Positions 61,036 through 64,000 of a DNA stretch of 64,000 bases are shown here, piece by piece. The translations under genes were made by a program, and so were the position numbers. Source of the stretch: Cyprinodon diabolis (Eukaryota; Chordata; Actinopteri; Cyprinodontiformes; Cyprinodontidae); the NCBI GenBank assembly GCA_030533445.1, contig CM060064.1, forward strand, positions 1,653,416 to 1,717,415. The letters are read 5' to 3'. Position 1 is the stretch's first letter, and each line of letters opens with the position of its first letter. Under the pieces are notes generated by a model that ran no database searches, had not been told where the DNA came from, and saw only the letters and a program-made list of their open reading frames with translations.

Positions 61036-61262
61036 GGGGGAGTAGTTAGGTTAGGTTATTGCACTTGGATCCCAGAGGTTCTGAGTTTGAGCCCCACTCC
61101 CACAGCCTGCACTCTGGGTCCCTGAGCAATGACCCTTAACCCAACACTTCTCCCCAGGTGCCACACAATGGTGGCCCACAGCTCCCCAAGAGGAGGGGTT
61201 AAATGCAGAGAGTTCATGTTGTCGCTTTGATTTAGTGACAGTGTAATGACAATAAAGTTGAA
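61036..61262 (+). mobile_element. tRNA-derived SINE, copy 2
   Basis: Same family as 33563: CCAGAGGTTCTGAGTTTGAG, CTCTGGGTCCCTGAGCAA, ending AATAAAGTTGAAT. The A-box region is degraded. Confidence 0.82.
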
Positions 61263-61349
61263 TTCATCTATTCTTTTTCTTCTTTCGTGTGAGATCTACC
61301 ATGAGCAAAAAGGAATCCATCTGTCTGCTGGATCCTACAGACAAAGGAA

Positions 61350-61715
61350 TCTAAATTCCATTCTATTCAGTTTATTTCTATTCCTATTCACTTCATGTCA
61401 TCTCAGGTCACTTTCCAGTTCACCAGATCATCCAATCAAATGGATTCAAAGTTTTCTATCTAAGGAAAACCAGCTGATTGCATCGACTCATTGACTCTTC
61501 AGCAATCCCTCACACTAAGCATGCTTGTAGCGACAGTGGAGAGGAAAAACTCCCTTTGAACAGGAAGAAACCTCCAGCAGAACCAGGCTCAGTGTGAGCG
61601 GCCATCTGCTGAGGCCCACTGGGGTTCAAGGAGACAGAAGCAGACATAGAAAAAGAAGCATAGATACAAAAGGCAACTGTCAACCAGCTCCACAGGCTGA
61701 TATTTCTCTTCCGAG
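61350..61715 (+). repeat. Dispersed repeat family A, 3'-truncated copy
   Basis: Matches the head and core at 46985-47320 and bases 1-76 of the window, then breaks off after CCACAGG and continues into unrelated sequence. Confidence 0.8.
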
Positions 61716-62641
61716 CTAAAAGCTGGGAGTAACACTACGCGGCCACAGCCTCGTGTTGTTTCACTGGTTCCAGGATCCTCCGACACAAATACTGTAACTG
61801 CTGCTGCATCAGAAAGTACTGCAACAATACTAATATAGAAGTGATCCACTGATTATAAATGTTGGAGTGACTTATAGAACATGAATAAAATGCTAATAAT
61901 GTAACAGTGGTTTTAGTCAGATCGTTGTCAGAGGGCGGAGCCAAATTTAGCAAAGGATCCGGTTTCTGCTGATTCCTGCTGTAGCTAAATAGACGTTACT
62001 CTGGGCTTTTGAGAATAGAATAGAATAGAATGGTACGGAATAGAAAAGTTTTTTTTTCTGATTTTTACAAAAACAGTTAAGCTGCTGATGTTTGTTGGTT
62101 TTAATTTCACAAACAAACACACAGAAGGTAAAAAACCCAACAAAGCTTGTCAGTGGTGTCATGTTGACCCGTCTCCATCAGACCTTCAGTCATTTGAAGT
62201 CCTGTTGGCTGCAGAGTCCAATAAACCTCGTTTTGCGTTAATTCTTCGCTGTGTACAGCAGACTATATTGAGTTGATCCAGACTGAGCCCCAGGGCCTGA
62301 TAACATACCATGGCAGGTGTATAAGGAGTGAGCAGATCAGCTGGCTGGTGTCCTCACAGACATCTTTAACACCTGGCTGGACCAATCCATAGTGCCATCA
62401 TGCTTCCAGTCTGCCTCCATTATTCCAGTCCCAAAGAAGCCTCAGGTCGCCTCCCTCAATGATTAGCGGCCCGTCGCTCTGACTCCCATCATGATGAAGT
62501 GCTTCCAAAGGCTGCTTAAAGAACACATCGTCTCCAGGCTACCCAACAGTCGACCCGTTCCGACGGAACCGCTCCACTGAGGACGCCATCTCTGCTGCTC
62601 TCCACCTGAGCCTGGCACACCTGGAGGAGAAGAACACCCAC

Positions 62642-63010
62642 GTGCGGATGCTGTTCCTGGACTTCAGTTCAGCTTTCAGCACCATCATCCCACAGCATCT
62701 GATGGGCAAACTGGAACAGCTGGGCTTCAATACACCCCTCTGCTATTGGCTGCTAGACTTCCTCACCAACAGACCTCAGTCAGTCCGGGTCGGACAGAAC
62801 GCCTCTGATGTCATCGGTCTAAGCCCCTCCCCTCAAGGCTGCGTCCTGAGCCCCCTGCTGTTCACCCTGATGACACACGACTGCGTCCCCAGGTTCACCA
62901 CCGATCACATGGTGAAGTTTGCAGACGACACCACGGTGGTGGGCCTCATCAGAGACGACTGCGACCTGGACTACAGAGAGGAGGTGGAGCAGCTGGTGGT
63001 GCAGAGATAA
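62642..63010 (+). pseudogene. LINE reverse transcriptase, open remnant
   Basis: 122 codons opening [11 protein letters not shown] and closing [10 protein letters not shown], holding the palm-domain motifs listed for the LINE. It is the longest intact piece; both sides are disrupted. Confidence 0.85.
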
Positions 63011-63028
63011 CAGCCTGATCCTGAAGGT

Positions 63029-63602
63029 GGAGAAGACCCATGTCGGAAAGCTGGATAATAGAAATAACAATAAAGTTTGTCTTAGTTGAAGTCTAAGGCC
63101 AGAACCTTCCATTCAATGCAGCGCTCCTCAAAGTGGATCAGAACGCCCCTCCTCCCTGTTTTAATCAAGTCTTCCTTTCAGCACTGACCCAGAAATACCT
63201 AGAAGGTTACCTTAACAAAGAGCCACTGATCAATCTGTGTTTAAAAGAGAAAATTACCTAGAAATGGTGGTTTTGACCAGAATGGATCAGCTACTCCTAG
63301 TTATAGCCTGATTTGCTCTGACACACCGTCACCAAACACAACCAACCATGGAGATGGAGAGGATAAACAAAACTTTTTGCTGAACAAAAGGACAGAGACT
63401 TTCCTTTGAGAGTGTGGTGTGGATGAGCAAGAAACCAGCCCCAGGCTGTCAGATCCCCTCCTTCCAGTTGGGTCTGATTTCTAGAGGATTTAATAACCAT
63501 TCTGAGCAGGACCTGAAAGGGAAAAAAAGAAAACAAAAAAAGGCCAGCAGGCATCTGTAAAGTGTTCATAGGGTCTTTGTGGCATGGTGTGGAAACAATC
63601 AT
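63029..63602. other. Interruption within the LINE, flanked by a 14-bp direct repeat
   Basis: CTGATCCTGAAGGT occurs at 63015-63028 and 63603-63616, with 574 bp of non-LINE-like sequence between. It includes AATAACAATAAAGTTTGTC near 63062 and an A-rich run near 63520-63542. It could be a target-site duplication, or the boundary between two LINE copies. Confidence 0.45.
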
Positions 63603-64000
63603 CTGATCCTGAAGGTCAACAAAACAAGGAGATGATTGGAGATTTCAGAAGAAACAGGAACATGTTGAATCCTGTTAACATCCTGGGAGAAGAAGTGGAG
63701 GAGGAGTAGAAATCCCTTGGTGTTCACCTGGACAACAACCTGAACTGGAGACACAACTGGGAAGCCGTCTCCAAGAAGGGACAGATCAGACTGGACTTCT
63801 AGAGGAAGCTGAGGTCCTTCAGAGGCTGCAGATCTTCTATCAGTCTGCTGTGGAGAGTCTGATCTCTGCCTCCATCATCTGCTGTGGTAACAGCATCAGA
63901 GCTAATGACTGAAAGAAGCTCAAGCAGCTGCTAAAGAAGGAAGGAACTCCTCTAGAACCTCTGCAGATGAAGAAGATGATGGACAGCAGCGAGCATCATC

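Larger units (their letters stand above)
55761..64000 (+). other. Start of the intron after the first GPS exon
   Basis: At least 8.2 kb, since no further adgrb1 exon was found. It contains SINEs (56207-56427, 61036-61262), an ATT microsatellite (57955-57980), repeat fragments (58445-58800, 59058-59135, 61350-61715) and LINE sequence (62280-64000). Confidence 0.7.
62280..64000 (+). mobile_element. Non-LTR retrotransposon (LINE) fragment, 5' truncated, broken
   Basis: Reverse transcriptase motifs are clear: [18 protein letters not shown] (motif A with the first catalytic Asp), [14 protein letters not shown] and [11 protein letters not shown] (the FADD site). Upstream is [20 protein letters not shown] with an in-frame stop after SLND. 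From about 63603 the C-terminal part resumes (KVNKT, GVHLDNNLNW, KLRSFRG) with several stops and frameshifts. The style fits the CR1/L2/Rex group. Function would be target-primed reverse transcription; this copy is dead. It continues past the window end. Confidence 0.88.

Overview
The window looks like nuclear DNA from a ray-finned fish (teleost). It has short protein-coding islands with GT-AG borders in long AT-rich introns, a Tc1-type transposon, tRNA-derived SINEs, a LINE fragment, MITEs and many minisatellites. The species cannot be named from the sequence.

One gene runs along the + strand from 6951 to 55760, and both ends lie outside the window. Its 15 recognised exons (1,876 coding bases, about 625 residues) join in phase with no stop codon. 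They encode five thrombospondin type 1 repeats (TSRs), a hormone-receptor-like (HormR) domain, and the GAIN domain up to the first Cys and Trp of the GPS motif. Five TSRs, the serine-rich linker after TSR1 and close residue agreement identify adgrb1 (BAI1, brain-specific angiogenesis inhibitor 1), an adhesion GPCR for phosphatidylserine uptake and synapse biology. The N-terminal exon(s) upstream of TSR1, the GPS cleavage site, the seven-helix domain and the C-terminal tail are not seen here.

Layout: 1-6950 is upstream sequence starting inside a dispersed repeat; 6951-7860 holds TSR1 and the linker; 11475-12434 holds TSR2-4; 15031-15583 holds TSR5 and HormR; 19488-28130 holds the first GAIN exons; 39515-55760 holds the remaining GAIN exons up to the start of the GPS; 55761-64000 is the start of the next intron, ending in LINE sequence.

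The introns are the unusual part. Six GC-rich minisatellites (units of about 10, 30, 36, 18, 12-14 and 31 bp) fill roughly 8 kb, and one begins about 45 bp after a splice donor. A Tc1 element sits in a repeat whose second copy preserves the empty site. A PIF/Harbinger-like MITE is nested in another repeat. One repeat copy carries an inverted, 3.1-kb-displaced copy of part of an adgrb1 exon. No second gene, structural RNA gene or new multi-gene system was found.
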